A stretch of 64,000 nucleotides of DNA. Origin: an uncultured Hyphomicrobium sp. GTDB lineage: Bacteria > Pseudomonadota > Alphaproteobacteria > Rhizobiales > Hyphomicrobiaceae. The stretch is from NCBI GenBank assembly GCA_934555825.1, contig CAKTFJ010000004.1:1-64000 (forward strand), in the 5' to 3' direction. The notes below the pieces were generated by a model. The model was not told the origin of the DNA. It was given only the letters and a program-made list of their open reading frames with translations, and did not search any database. Of this stretch, positions 26,938-36,325 are shown one piece after another. Position 1 is the stretch's first letter, and the number at the start of each line of letters is the position of its first letter. Both the position numbers and the translations under genes were made by a program.

Positions 26938-28452
26938 TCACTCGTAGCGCTCGGGAAGCCGGTCGTCGTGGGCGAGGTTGCCGAAGCGCGTGAACTGGCT
27001 TTCGAACGCGAGCTGCACGGTGCCCACGGGGCCGTGACGCTGCTTGCCGATGATCACCTCGGCCTTGCCGCTGACTGCCATCATCTTCGCTTGCCAATCG
27101 TTGAACTCCGGCGTGCCTTCGCGCGGTTTGGTGCGCTCGACGTAGTATTCCTCACGGAAGACGAACATGACAACGTCGGCGTCCTGCTCGATGGAGCCGG
27201 ATTCGCGGAGATCCGAGAGCTGGGGCCGTTTGTCCTCACGGGCTTCCACCTGACGGGAGAGCTGCGAGAGAGCAATGATCGGAACGACGAGCTCTTTTGC
27301 CAAGGCTTTGAGCCCGGTCGTGATTTCCGTGATCTCCTGTACGCGGCTCTCGCCCCGCTTGGAGGAACCCGAGAGAAGCTGCAGGTAGTCGACGATCAGG
27401 AGATCCAGGCCCTTTTGCCGTTTGAGCTTGCGTGCGCGGGCGGCGAGCTGGGCGATGGAGATGCCGCCGGTCTGGTCGATGAAGAGCGGGGCGACACTCA
27501 TGTCCTTGGCGACGCCAGAGAGCTTGCGGAACTCGTTGTCGGTGATCATGCCGCGGCGGATCTTCTCGGACGCGATCTCCGCCTGTTCGGACAAGATACG
27601 CGTTGCGAGCTGCTCGGCACTCATTTCGAGCGAGAAGAAGCCGACGCGTCCCCCGTCGATGACCTTTTCGGTGCCGTCGGGCAGCGTTTCCGATCGGAAC
27701 GCCTTGGCGACGTTGTAGGCAATGTTGGTGACCAGCGCCGTCTTACCCATCGACGGGCGTCCGGCGAGGATGATGAGATCCGACGACTGCAAGCCGCCCA
27801 TGCGGTTGTCGAGGTCGTTGAGACCAGTCGAAAGGCCGGAGAGATGGCCGTCTCTTTCATAGGCGGCCGCGGCCATGTCCACAGCGTGGGTCAGCGCCGT
27901 GCCGAAGCTCATGAAGCCCTGGCCGTATTTGCCCCGCTCGGCGAGATCGTAAAGGCGCGTCTCGGCTTCCTGGATCTGGCTCTCGGGCGGGAAATCGATC
28001 GGCGCGTCATAGGCCGAGTTCACCATGTCCTCGCCGAGCACGATGAGATGACGGCGCACCGCGAGGTCGTAGACGGTGCGGCCGTAATCCTCGGCGTTGA
28101 TGATGGTGGTCGCGCTGGTGGCGAGGCGGCCGAGATATTGCGGCACGGTCAAGTGCGCGTCGATCGGCTCAGCGTTCTCGAAGAACGTCTTGAGGGTGAT
28201 CGGCGTCGCCTGCTTGCCCGCCTGGATCATCTTGGCCGCGGTCTCGTAGATCTGCCCATGGAGCGGATCGAAGAAATGCGGCGGCTCAAGGAACGCGGAC
28301 ACACGGTCCATCGCCTCGTTGTTGATCAGGATGGCGCCGAGCAACGCCTGCTCGGCTTCGATGTTGTGCGGCGCCTCGCGAAACGACACGGGGGTGTCGG
28401 CGCGGGCAGCCTGGCGGAGCTGATCGGTCTGGAGAGGGGCAGGGTTTGTCAT
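26938..28452 (-). CDS. dnaB: Replicative DNA helicase DnaB
   Basis: 504 residues. The N-terminal DnaG-interacting helical domain (about 25-130; NIEAEQALLGAILINNEAM) is followed by a RecA-type motor with Walker A GRPSMGKTA (231-239), DLLIVDYLQLLSG as Walker B and LSQLSRQVEARxDKRP. It is the ring helicase of the replisome. No intein or insertion is seen. Confidence 0.97.
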   Translation of the reverse strand: MTNPAPLQTDQLRQAARADTPVSFREAPHNIEAEQALLGAILINNEAMDRVSAFLEPPHFFDPLHGQIYETAAKMIQAGKQATPITLKTFFENAEPIDAHLTVPQYLGRLATSATTIINAEDYGRTVYDLAVRRHLIVLGEDMVNSAYDAPIDFPPESQIQEAETRLYDLAERGKYGQGFMSFGTALTHAVDMAAAAYERDGHLSGLSTGLNDLDNRMGGLQSSDLIILAGRPSMGKTALVTNIAYNVAKAFRSETLPDGTEKVIDGGRVGFFSLEMSAEQLATRILSEQAEIASEKIRRGMITDNEFRKLSGVAKDMSVAPLFIDQTGGISIAQLAARARKLKRQKGLDLLIVDYLQLLSGSSKRGESRVQEITEITTGLKALAKELVVPIIALSQLSRQVEAREDKRPQLSDLRESGSIEQDADVVMFVFREEYYVERTKPREGTPEFNDWQAKMMAVSGKAEVIIGKQRHGPVGTVQLAFESQFTRFGNLAHDDRLPERYE

Positions 28453-28622
28453 GAGCGCACCCTAGCCCGGCGGGTGAGTCGAGGGGAGGCGCAAGAGCTG
28501 TTGGGAGACGGCTTCCCCCGTTACCCACATGGGCTAAACTTGGCGCTTGAGTGGGGCGAATCTGATGCCAAAAACGTGTGTGGACTGCGCAACTTGACGT
28601 GTGCTGCGCCCCTCAGAAACAG

Positions 28623-28658
28623 TCCGAGGCCGAAAGCTCCCATGCTTCCGACCTCGGA
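28623..28658 (-). terminator. Terminator of the rpsF-rplI operon
   Basis: TCCGAGG (28623-28629) pairs with CCTCGGA (28652-28658), with further pairing inside (GAAAGC with GCTTCC). It lies 33 bp beyond the rplI stop and is followed on the minus strand by CTGTTTCTG. It has the position and form of an intrinsic terminator with a weak T-tract. Confidence 0.5.
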
Positions 28659-28691
28659 GTATGATGTGGTCGAGCCGAAAGGCTGGCGCTG

Positions 28692-29288
28692 TTACGCCTT
28701 GTCCTCGTCGTCGCCGGCGGCTTCGCCCTCGGCGGCGGGAGCTTCGTCCTCGAACTCTGCGTCGGGGTTGAAGGTCTCGATCTCGATGGCTTCGTCCTTG
28801 ATCACGGTGACGTCTTCGCCGCGTGCCTGACGCTCGGCCTCGTCCTCGGTGCGGGCGACGTTGATCGTCACCTTGACCTGGACTTCGGGGTGCAGCGAGA
28901 TCGTGACGTCGTGCAAGCCGAGCGTCTTGATCGGGCGGTCGAGAACCACCTGGTTACGGTTGATGGCGAAGCCGCCTTCGGTCACCACTTCCGCGAGGTC
29001 GCGGGTGGACACCGAGCCGTAGAGCTGGCCGGTGTCGCCGGCCGAGCGGATCGCGGCAAAGACGTGGCCGGAAAGCTTTTCAGCGATGGCCTCGGCTTCC
29101 TTCTTGTGCTCGAGGTTGTTGGCTTCGAGCTGGGCGCGCTGGCTCTCGAACTGCTTGAGGTTTTCAGCCGTTGCGCGGAGCGCCTTCTTCTGCGGGAGCA
29201 GGAAGTTGCGTGCATAGCCATCGCGGACGTTGACGACATCGCCCATCTGGCCAAGCCGGCCGATGCGCTCGAGAAGAATAACCTGCAT
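28692..29288 (-). CDS. rplI: 50S ribosomal protein L9
   Basis: 198 residues from ATG 29288 with AAAGGAGA upstream. The N-terminal domain [36 protein letters not shown] is unmistakable; the long helix and C-terminal domain follow. The last 45 residues form a Glu/Ala/Asp-rich acidic tail not present in the roughly 150-residue enterobacterial L9 but usual in related alphaproteobacteria. It is the last gene of the rpsF operon. Confidence 0.97.
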   Translation of the reverse strand: MQVILLERIGRLGQMGDVVNVRDGYARNFLLPQKKALRATAENLKQFESQRAQLEANNLEHKKEAEAIAEKLSGHVFAAIRSAGDTGQLYGSVSTRDLAEVVTEGGFAINRNQVVLDRPIKTLGLHDVTISLHPEVQVKVTINVARTEDEAERQARGEDVTVIKDEAIEIETFNPDAEFEDEAPAAEGEAAGDDEDKA

Positions 29289-29317
29289 GACAAATCTCCT
29301 TTGAATTCTCTGATGTT

Positions 29318-30313
29318 CTAGGTGTTTGGATGGTTGGGCGGCGAGGGCGGCAGATGTGCGCGCTCCCGCAGCCGAAACACGGTTTCGGCAAGGCCGAGGA
29401 TCGCGATGACGATGGCGATCCAGATATTGACGACGAGAAGTGTGGCGTAGAGCGCCCAGAGCGCGAAGGGGCGCCAGGGCTTGGTGCGCGAAGTGTAGTG
29501 AACAACGGCGAGGCCGAGCAGCACATAGGCGACGAAGAGTCCGCCCGTTGCGGCGGATGCAGCGAGACCCGGAATTCCGGGCAACATCGTCAGGATGAGT
29601 GCGATGCCGAATGCGAGCGGGGTCCCCGGCGGGTAGGTCACGGCGGCGAGGTCGGGCCACGGCCGCGCGAGTTGACCGGACGCTCGTGTTACGCGTCCTG
29701 CGAGCCAGAGATTGAACAGCAGGCTCGACATCCACGACATCGCGGATGCGGCAGGAAGGACGGCGAGCGCGATTTCCGAGAGGGCCGCGAGTTCTGCTTC
29801 GCCGATCTGCCCTTCGGCCTGAGGCATTCCGGCCGTGACGGCCGCCTGCATGAATTCGCCGAGTGTCTTACGGAGGGTTTCGACATCGCCTCCGAGCAAT
29901 AGCATCGAGGCCATGGCCATCGCCGCACCCATGCCGGCGGCCCAAAGGACCAGCCGTCCGGTGGGATACCATTCGAGGCCCGAGCCGTCGTCCTCAGCGC
30001 CCTCTTCACTTTCGTGGATCGGGCGCGACAGAAGGGCGAAATAGGTCAGCGCCACCATGGGCAAGACCTGGGTCAAGGCGAAGGCCAATGCGATCAATGG
30101 GCCTGCCGTAAGGCCGACGATCGCGCTGCCGACGCCGCCTGCGAGCGCACCCGCGCGCCAGCCCCAACCGAGGCCAGCAAGAGCAATCGGAAGCGGCGTA
30201 ATGAAAAGCAGGAGGAAGCGGATGAACATCGGCCCCGTGGTCGCGGAGGCGAAAACGATCGCCGCGACCAATCCGAGGCCGGCACCTGCCAGGGCATAAG
30301 ATCTCATCGTCAA
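29318..30313 (-). CDS. DUF2232 membrane protein
   Basis: 331 residues with about eight hydrophobic helices across its length and an acidic loop ([13 protein letters not shown]) near residue 105. DUF2232 proteins sit between rpsR and rplI in many alphaproteobacteria, exactly as here. Function unknown; the fold resembles small-molecule transporters such as the S components of ECF systems. An alternative ATG lies 6 bp inside. Confidence 0.85.
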   Translation of the reverse strand: MTMRSYALAGAGLGLVAAIVFASATTGPMFIRFLLLFITPLPIALAGLGWGWRAGALAGGVGSAIVGLTAGPLIALAFALTQVLPMVALTYFALLSRPIHESEEGAEDDGSGLEWYPTGRLVLWAAGMGAAMAMASMLLLGGDVETLRKTLGEFMQAAVTAGMPQAEGQIGEAELAALSEIALAVLPAASAMSWMSSLLFNLWLAGRVTRASGQLARPWPDLAAVTYPPGTPLAFGIALILTMLPGIPGLAASAATGGLFVAYVLLGLAVVHYTSRTKPWRPFALWALYATLLVVNIWIAIVIAILGLAETVFRLRERAHLPPSPPNHPNT

Positions 30314-30411
30314 GCTGTCCCGCAGTCGCTGCGGTTAGGGAGAGGGGCCGGAAGCCCGCTCACCCAACCATTTGGAACGTGCCCGCGCACACGGCGAGGG
30401 CCATTCCGCTT

Positions 30412-30660
30412 TTACTTCAGAACGTAGGGCAGAAGGCCCAGGAAGCGGGCGCGCTTGATGGCGCGGGCCAGCTCACGCTGCTTCTTTGCCGAGACGGCCG
30501 TGATCCGCGAGGGGACGATCTTGCCGCGCTCGGAGATGTAACGGCCAAGGGTGCGCACGTCCTTGTAATCGATCTTCGGCGCCTGATCGCCCGAGAACGG
30601 GCAGGTCTTGCGGCGGCGATGGAACGGCCGGCGGGCGGCGATTTCTTGAATCTGGCTCAT
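30412..30660 (-). CDS. rpsR: 30S ribosomal protein S18
   Basis: 82 residues containing [70 protein letters not shown], the full S18 signature. It binds S6 on the 30S platform, whose gene lies 2 bp upstream. The single Cys-Pro near residue 20 follows the usual C-type form. Confidence 0.97.
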   Translation of the reverse strand: MSQIQEIAARRPFHRRRKTCPFSGDQAPKIDYKDVRTLGRYISERGKIVPSRITAVSAKKQRELARAIKRARFLGLLPYVLK

Positions 30661-30662
30661 GA

Positions 30663-31181
30663 TCAGCCCTCCGAGTTCGTGTTGCCGCTGTCGTCACGCG
30701 GGGGACGCGGGGGACGGGGCCCGCGCGAGTCGCCGCCTTCACGCGGCGGGCGGGCGCGGAACGTGGAGCCGCCTTCGCGGTCGCCACCACGCGGGCCGCC
30801 ACGGAAGCCACCGCGGTCTCCACCACGGAAGCCGCCGCGATCGCCGCGCTCATCGCGGTCCTGCTTGCGCATCATGATGGACTGCTCGGCCTCGTGCTCC
30901 TCGACGCGGAGCGTGATGAAGCGGAGGATGTCCGTCGACAGGCTCATGCGGCGCTCCATCTCGGCCACGGCGGCCGAGGGGGCGTCGATGTTGAAGAGCG
31001 CGTAGTGCGCCTTGCGGTTCTTCTTGATCTTGTAGGCGAGGCCCTTGAGGCCCCAGTATTCGGTCTTGGTGATCTTGCCGCCGCCTTCGGTGATGACGTC
31101 GGTGAATTCTTTCTGAAGCGCCTCGACCTGCTGCGGGGAGACGTCCTGGCGTGCCAGGAAGACATGCTCGTAAAGGGGCAT
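30663..31181 (-). CDS. rpsF: 30S ribosomal protein S6 with an Arg/Gly-rich tail
   Basis: 172 residues. Residues 1-105 are a normal S6 ([22 protein letters not shown]…[28 protein letters not shown]). The remainder is a disordered RGG-type tail with repeats of [18 protein letters not shown], longer and more RNA-binding-like than the acidic tail of E. coli S6. It is the first gene of the rpsF-rpsR-DUF2232-rplI operon, behind a roughly 200-nt leader. Confidence 0.95.
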   Translation of the reverse strand: MPLYEHVFLARQDVSPQQVEALQKEFTDVITEGGGKITKTEYWGLKGLAYKIKKNRKAHYALFNIDAPSAAVAEMERRMSLSTDILRFITLRVEEHEAEQSIMMRKQDRDERGDRGGFRGGDRGGFRGGPRGGDREGGSTFRARPPREGGDSRGPRPPRPPRDDSGNTNSEG

Positions 31182-31387
31182 GTGCGGCCTTTCCGTTCGT
31201 TGTTGACCGAGCCCAAGTGGCGCGGGTTACGAGAACCGCCTCGGCGCATAGCCCCTTATGGGCCCCGAAAAGGCCCAAAGGCACCCAAAGAGCGTTGACA
31301 CCGGGGAACGGGCAATTGCCCTGCCGCAGAACCGAAAATAGCTCCGCAGCCCCGTTCAGCCACCGACCGAAGCGCGTAACGGCGCGA

Positions 31388-31415
31388 CTTATACGGGAAT
31401 TCGAGCGGTGAGCAA
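31388..31415 (-). promoter_or_regulatory. Candidate rpsF promoter
   Basis: On the minus strand TTGCTC (31415-31410) and TATAAG (31393-31388) are separated by 16 bp, close to a sigma-70 promoter. It would give a leader of about 200 nt before the rpsF start. Confidence 0.4.
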
Positions 31416-31464
31416 GGGATAAGCGACGCTGGCCCGTACGGGCGCTGTTCGACTTCGGCCACCT

Positions 31465-31621
31465 GTCATCCCGACCGGAGCGAAGCGGAGAGCGGGAAGC
31501 AACCGCAAAAGTCGTCGAAGACACAATTTTTAGGATAGCGGTTTTTTCCTGGGTCTCGGCTCGGCGCTCGGTCATGCTGGAAGCATGCCTCCGGCATGAC
31601 GCCTCGCTAGGCTGGGATGAC
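31465..31621. repeat. Composite palindromic repeat
   Basis: GTCATCCC (31465-31472) is inverted as GGGATGAC (31614-31621). Inside, GTCATG (31571-31576) pairs with CATGAC (31595-31600). The ends match the repeats at 103-161 and 26809-26828. It lies between the rpsF promoter and the next gene. Confidence 0.45.
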
Positions 31622-31642
31622 ACAGGGGGAGAGGCTGGTCTG

Positions 31643-31954
31643 TTAACGCTGCAACCTTTCATACGCCGCGAGGCAGTCGGCGCCGTCGCATTCGATCCAG
31701 CGGCCGTTCGGGAGCTCGACCTCCCAGACCTCCTCCTCCAGCAGTTTGCCGGGGCCGGGGGTTTTGTGGGGCGCCTTGCGGGATGCCCGGAGATATTTGC
31801 GGGTGTTCAGTACGGTGCCGTCTCCCGTCTCGATCGTGCCTGTGGCGATGACCTGCGCACGAGGGAGCCAACCCCATTGGGTTGCGAGGATATAGGCCAC
31901 GACGAGTGCGACGATCCCTCCAACCAGCCAGGCCATGCGTATCTTTCGCCTCAT
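31643..31954 (-). CDS. Hypothetical protein with one N-terminal membrane helix
   Basis: 103 residues. One helix (about 7-27, MAWLVGGIVALVVAYILATQ) is followed by a small soluble domain with Cys-containing WIECDGADCLAAYERLQR at the end. No family recognised. It is upstream of and co-directional with the rpsF operon, but separated from it by 461 bp. Confidence 0.55.
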   Translation of the reverse strand: MRRKIRMAWLVGGIVALVVAYILATQWGWLPRAQVIATGTIETGDGTVLNTRKYLRASRKAPHKTPGPGKLLEEEVWEVELPNGRWIECDGADCLAAYERLQR

Positions 31955-31983
31955 GCGACGTGCCTTGCAGGGTTACGCGGCCA

Positions 31984-32166
31984 TTAACCTCGAATGGACA
32001 ACCACGCGTGGGCCGCAAGCCCGGCGCCCCAGCCGAGGATGACCCAGTGGACCCACCAGCGGCCGCCACCGTACCAGTCGACGAAGATCAGAAGTAGGAT
32101 GACGGCTGCGTAGATTGCGCCGTGGATGAGGACGCCGTCGCGCCGCAGGTCGTCCATCGCTGACAT
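31984..32166 (-). CDS. Small 2TM-domain protein
   Basis: 60 residues from ATG 32166, with GGAGA upstream. The pattern GVLIHGAIYAAVILLLIFVDW…WWVHWVILGWGAGLAAHAW is the 2TM domain found on small membrane proteins and histidine kinases: two helices flanking a Gly/Trp turn and a final His. Function unknown. Confidence 0.7.
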   Translation of the reverse strand: MSAMDDLRRDGVLIHGAIYAAVILLLIFVDWYGGGRWWVHWVILGWGAGLAAHAWLSIRG

Positions 32167-32370
32167 CAGAGTCTCCTTGAAGAAGAGGCATTTAGAGAAG
32201 AAGCCCCGTCGGCTCCAGATGTTCCTGACCGGGTTTGCGCGTCAATGCGGGTCTTGACAAGCGCGGGCAGGACATGTCGAAAGCGCCGGACGATCACCTC
32301 TCGATCTCCGACATGACGCATATGGGGAGCGGGCAGAGCATCGGCAATCGGAAAATCAGAAGGAGCGGGC

Positions 32371-33315
32371 GTGGCACGCGCATTCGTATTCCCCGGGCAG
32401 GGAAGCCAGGACGTCGGCATGGGCCGCGAGCTGGCCGAGACGTTCTCCGTCGCGCGCGAGGTTTTCGATGAGGTGGACGAGGCGCTCGGGCAGAAGCTCT
32501 CGCAGATCATGTGGGAAGGTCCCAAGGAGACGCTCACGCTGACCGAGAACGCACAGCCCGCGCTGATGGCGGTTTCGATTGCGGCGATGCGCGTGCTCGA
32601 GCGCGAAAAAGGCGTCAAGCTCACGGACGTCGCGAAGTATGTCGCCGGACATTCGCTCGGCGAATATTCGGCGCTCGCGGCCGCCGGCACCTTTTCTCTC
32701 GCGGACACCGCGCGACTCTTGAAGCTGCGCGGGCAGGCGATGCAAGCGGCGGTTCCTGTCGGTCAGGGCGCGATGGTGGCGTTGCTCGGCGTCGGGCTCG
32801 ACGTGGCCGAGAAGGTTGCCGCGGAAGCGGCCCAAGGCGACGTGTGCCAAGTCGCGAACGATAACGAGCCGACGCAGGTCGTGCTGTCGGGCTCGAAGAC
32901 GGCGATCGATCGCGTGGCCGAGATCGGCAAAGCGCATGGCGTGCGGCGCGCGGTGCTGCTCCCCGTCTCCGCTCCTTTCCATTGCGCGCTGATGCAGCCT
33001 GCAGCCGACGCGATGGCGGAAGCGCTGGCCAACGTGGCGATGAATGCGCCGGTCGTGCCCGTCGTTGCCAACGTGCGCGCGGAGGCCGTGAGCGACCCCA
33101 ACGAGATTCGCCGCCTGCTGGTCGAACAGGTCACGGGGACCGTGCGGTGGCGCGAATGCGTCGGCTATCTCGCCGCCAACGGCGTCTCGCATGTATTCGA
33201 GATCGGCTCGGGCAAAGTCCTGGCCGGACTCGCCAAACGAATCGACAAGTCGCTCGAAGCCGACAGCGTCGGCACGCCCGCAGACATCGACGCCGTAGTT
33301 TCCAAGCTCTCCTGA
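32371..33315 (+). CDS. fabD: Malonyl-CoA–ACP transacylase
   Basis: 314 residues from GTG 32371, with AAGGAG upstream. GQGSQ (9-13), catalytic GHSLGE (Ser95) and APFHCALM with the active-site His are all present. It loads malonyl groups onto ACP. It heads the fabD-fabG-acpP-fabF cluster. Confidence 0.96.
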   Translation: MARAFVFPGQGSQDVGMGRELAETFSVAREVFDEVDEALGQKLSQIMWEGPKETLTLTENAQPALMAVSIAAMRVLEREKGVKLTDVAKYVAGHSLGEYSALAAAGTFSLADTARLLKLRGQAMQAAVPVGQGAMVALLGVGLDVAEKVAAEAAQGDVCQVANDNEPTQVVLSGSKTAIDRVAEIGKAHGVRRAVLLPVSAPFHCALMQPAADAMAEALANVAMNAPVVPVVANVRAEAVSDPNEIRRLLVEQVTGTVRWRECVGYLAANGVSHVFEIGSGKVLAGLAKRIDKSLEADSVGTPADIDAVVSKLS

Positions 33316-33352
33316 CGCCTCGCGTCTCTCGTTCCTAGAAGGATTGCACAAC

Positions 33353-34096
33353 ATGTTCGATTTGACCGGCAAGACGGCGCTCGTGACGGGCGCGACCGGT
33401 GGCATCGGCGAGGGCATCGCACGGGCCTTGCACAAGGCCGGCGCGACGGTCGCGATTTCCGGACGCCAAGTGGACAAGCTCGAAGCGCTGAAAGCGGAAC
33501 TCGGCGAGCGCGCGCACGTCGTACCGTGCGATCTCGCGGACCGCGCTCAAGTGGGCAAGCTGATCGATGAAGCCATCGCCGCGCTCGGCCGCGTCGACAT
33601 CCTCGTCAACAACGCGGGCCTCACCAAGGACAATCTCTTTATGGTGATGAAGGACGAGCAGTGGGACGACGTGATCGCCGTCAACCTCACGTCCACGTTC
33701 ATGCTCTCGCGTGCTGCAGCGCGTCATATGCTGCGCTCTAAGACGGGCTACGGCCGCATTATCAACATCTCGTCCGTGTCGGGCGTTTTCGGCAATCCCG
33801 GCCAGGGCAACTATGCGGCGTCCAAGGCCGGCATGATCGGCATGACGAAGTCGCTGGCTCGCGAGGTCGCCAACCGTGGCATCACGGCGAACTGCATCGC
33901 GCCTGGCTTCATCACGACCGCGATGACGGACGCGTTGAACGACAAGCAAAAGTCCGAGATCTCTCAACATATCCCGGCTCAACGCTTCGGGACGCCTGAA
34001 GACATCGCCGCCGCCGCTCTTTACCTTGCCAGCAACGAGGCCGGTTACATGACCGGACAAACGCTGCATGTAAACGGCGGTATGGCCATGATCTGA
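33353..34096 (+). CDS. fabG: 3-oxoacyl-ACP reductase FabG
   Basis: 247 residues from ATG 33353, preceded by AGAAGGA. TGATGGIG (12-19) binds NADPH, NNAG follows at about 87, and NYAASKAGM carries the YxxxK pair; Ser comes from NISSVSG. It is the second gene of the fatty-acid cluster, 37 bp after fabD. Confidence 0.96.
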   Translation: MFDLTGKTALVTGATGGIGEGIARALHKAGATVAISGRQVDKLEALKAELGERAHVVPCDLADRAQVGKLIDEAIAALGRVDILVNNAGLTKDNLFMVMKDEQWDDVIAVNLTSTFMLSRAAARHMLRSKTGYGRIINISSVSGVFGNPGQGNYAASKAGMIGMTKSLAREVANRGITANCIAPGFITTAMTDALNDKQKSEISQHIPAQRFGTPEDIAAAALYLASNEAGYMTGQTLHVNGGMAMI

Positions 34097-34438
34097 CGGC
34101 ACTTTTGGCTACGGTCGGGCGCCAGCGCATACGGGCTTCTACCAAGGGGCGAAATGCCGCTGGCACCTCCCCACTCTTGGGGGCTTAGGGCAAAGGGTCC
34201 GACGCTGGCCAACGCCTGGGAGATATGTTAACGAGCCTCGTTTTTTTGCTGCGCAGCTCTTGGAAAGGCCCTAACGATCAACGCTCACGCGCTGTCGTCC
34301 GGGAGTAGCCTAGACGGCGCCGCCAGAACGGGATCGCAAGAAATCCAGACGCGATCCGGCCGCGAGCCCGGTGGACGACGGGATCCGAGATACACTTAGC
34401 AACCGCAATTCAGTACAGAGAGACACGAGGGGAAGACG
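34097..34438. other. 342-bp fabG–acpP spacer
   Basis: No gene is supported. It holds the probable fabG terminator (34230-34247) and should hold the acpP promoter and leader. I could not pick a promoter with confidence. Confidence 0.4.
34230..34247 (+). terminator. Candidate fabG terminator
   Basis: AACGA-GCC-TCGTT (34230-34242) followed by a run of seven T. The stem is short (5 bp) but the T-tract is the longest in the spacer, and it lies 134 bp past the fabG stop. Confidence 0.4.
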
Positions 34439-34681
34439 ATGAGCGATGTCGCAGAGCGCGTGAAGAAGATCGTGGTTGAGCACCTTGGCGTCGAAGGCGA
34501 GAAGGTGACCGAGAACGCGAGCTTTATCGACGATCTGGGCGCGGACAGCCTGGACACGGTCGAACTGGTGATGGCTTTCGAGGAAGAGTTTGGGTGTGAA
34601 ATCCCCGACGATGCCGCGGAGCACATCCTGACCGTCGGCGACGCTGTGAAGTTCCTCGAAAAGAACGCCACGGCTGCCTAA
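34439..34681 (+). CDS. acpP: Acyl carrier protein
   Basis: 80 residues, acidic. The phosphopantetheine site is GADSLDTVE (Ser37). It carries acyl chains for FabD, FabG and FabF encoded around it. GAGGGGAA precedes the ATG. Its wide 5' and 3' spacers suggest it is expressed separately and more strongly than its neighbours. Confidence 0.97.
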   Translation: MSDVAERVKKIVVEHLGVEGEKVTENASFIDDLGADSLDTVELVMAFEEEFGCEIPDDAAEHILTVGDAVKFLEKNATAA

Positions 34682-34738
34682 GAGCGGCGCACGGCCGCTC
34701 GGCCTCACGAGCTGATACCTAGAGGCGCTTTGCGCCTC
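34682..34738. promoter_or_regulatory. Two tandem hairpins after acpP
   Basis: GAGCGGC-GCACG-GCCGCTC (34682-34700) begins at the base after the acpP stop. GAGGCGC-TTT-GCGCCTC (34722-34738) follows. Neither has a T-run, so they are better explained as RNA-stabilising or processing hairpins that separate acpP from fabF mRNA than as terminators. Confidence 0.45.
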
Positions 34739-34931
34739 GGGTTGAACCCAACGCTTTCGGCAAGCCTGTCGAGGCGGAGCTCTGGGGCCAGGCGGCTCAA
34801 GGAAGAGGAGCGGGGCGAAGCCGGCGTGCCGCGCTCCCGGCATGTGGAACCCAGCAGGGCGCGGGGCGTGTAGCTTCCTCGCCCGGCGGGCCGGGGCCTC
34901 TCTCTCCACCGGCAAAACGGATTAGAGAGAT

Positions 34932-36194
34932 ATGCGCCGCGTCGTCATCACTGGTCTTGGTCTCGTGACACCCGTCGGCTGTGGGGTCGAGACCGCATGG
35001 GCTAATCTGCTCGCCGGCAAAAGCGGCGCGCGCAAGATCGAAGAATTCGATATTTCCGACCTGTCTTGCCAAATCGCGAGCTTCGTGCCGCGCGGGGAGA
35101 CGTCCGAGGGCAACCTCAATCCCGACGATTGGATGGAGCCCAAGGAGCAGCGCAAGGTCGACGACTTTATCCTTTACGCCGTCGCGGCCGCCGATCAGGC
35201 GATTGCCGATTCCGGCTGGAAAGCCGATACGACCGAGAAGCAGGAAGCCACCGGCGTTCTGATCGGATCGGGAATTGGCGGTCTTTCGGGAATTGCGGAC
35301 GCGTCGCTTCTGCTGAAGGAAAAGGGCGCGCGGCGCATCTCGCCCTTCTTCATTCCCGGCCGTCTTATCAATCTCGCGGGTGGCTACGTTTCGATCCGTC
35401 ACGGACTCAAGGGGCCGAACCATGCGGTGGTCACCGCGTGCGCGACGGGTACGCATGCCATCGGGGACGCTGCGCGTCTCGTTGCGCTGGGCGATGCCGA
35501 CGTCATGGTGGCGGGCGGAACCGAAAGCTCGATCTGCCGTATCGGCATGGCGGGCTTCATCGCATGCCGCGCGCTTTCGACAGGTTTCAACGATCGTCCC
35601 GCGGAGGCTTCGCGCCCTTACGACAAGGACCGGGACGGCTTCGTGATGGGCGAAGGCGCCGGCGTCGTCGTGCTCGAAGAGTACGAACAGGCGAAGGCAC
35701 GGGGTGCCAAGATCTATGCCGAGGTCGTGGGCTACGGCATGTCGGGCGACGCTTATCACATCACCGCACCGTCCGAGACGGGCGATGGCGCATTCCGCTG
35801 CATGAAGGCGGCGCTGAAGAACGCCGGTATCACGCCGAGCGACATCGACTACATCAACGCGCACGGCACCTCGACGCCGATGGGCGATGAGATCGAGCTC
35901 GGTGCCGTCGAGCGTCTGTTCGGCAATTCGCAGGGCAAGGTCTCGATGTCGTCGACCAAGTCGTCCATCGGACATCTCCTGGGGGCGGCTGGGGCCGTCG
36001 AGGCGATCTTCTCCGTGCTTGCGCTGCGCGATCAGGTGGCTCCGCCGACACTCAACCTCACCAATCCGTCGGTCGAGACCGCCATCGATCTCGTGCCGCA
36101 CACCGCGCGCAAGCGGGAGATCAACACGGTTCTCTCGAACTCCTTCGGTTTCGGCGGGACGAACGCTTCGCTCGTGATGCGCAAGGTGGCGTGA
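34932..36194 (+). CDS. fabF: 3-oxoacyl-ACP synthase II
   Basis: 420 residues. The Cys-His-His triad is visible: Cys170 (VVTACATGTHAIGDA), NAHGTSTPMGD and SSIGHLLGAAGA. It elongates acyl-ACP by condensation with malonyl-ACP. A GGATTAGAGAG region precedes the ATG. It is followed by mltG after 131 bp. Confidence 0.96.
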   Translation: MRRVVITGLGLVTPVGCGVETAWANLLAGKSGARKIEEFDISDLSCQIASFVPRGETSEGNLNPDDWMEPKEQRKVDDFILYAVAAADQAIADSGWKADTTEKQEATGVLIGSGIGGLSGIADASLLLKEKGARRISPFFIPGRLINLAGGYVSIRHGLKGPNHAVVTACATGTHAIGDAARLVALGDADVMVAGGTESSICRIGMAGFIACRALSTGFNDRPAEASRPYDKDRDGFVMGEGAGVVVLEEYEQAKARGAKIYAEVVGYGMSGDAYHITAPSETGDGAFRCMKAALKNAGITPSDIDYINAHGTSTPMGDEIELGAVERLFGNSQGKVSMSSTKSSIGHLLGAAGAVEAIFSVLALRDQVAPPTLNLTNPSVETAIDLVPHTARKREINTVLSNSFGFGGTNASLVMRKVA

Positions 36195-36325
36195 GGCGGC
36201 ATCGGTCTAAGGCGGCCGACCGGGTTTTGCCACAATCGCGCTGTCACGTCGGCCATTCCGCTGGCCGGCGCTGAACGGGGGTGTGCTGGCGTGGCGGATC
36301 TGAGCCTCGATACGGGAGCTGGCTG

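Larger units (their letters stand above)
31182..31642. other. 461-bp region: rpsF leader, promoter and palindromic repeat
   Basis: No convincing gene. The part next to rpsF (31182-31387) would be its untranslated leader; S6/S18 operons are often autoregulated through such leaders, but I could not confirm the known S6:S18 motif. A sigma-70-like promoter lies at 31388-31415, and a palindromic repeat occupies 31465-31621. Confidence 0.5.

Noticed and set aside
26635..28830. 731-codon rightward frame over dnaB
   Set aside because: Antisense shadow of dnaB and rplI; no recognisable domain.
31182..31387. S6:S18-binding leader motif upstream of rpsF
   Set aside because: The leader length fits, but I could not identify the conserved bulge and stem of the known motif with confidence.
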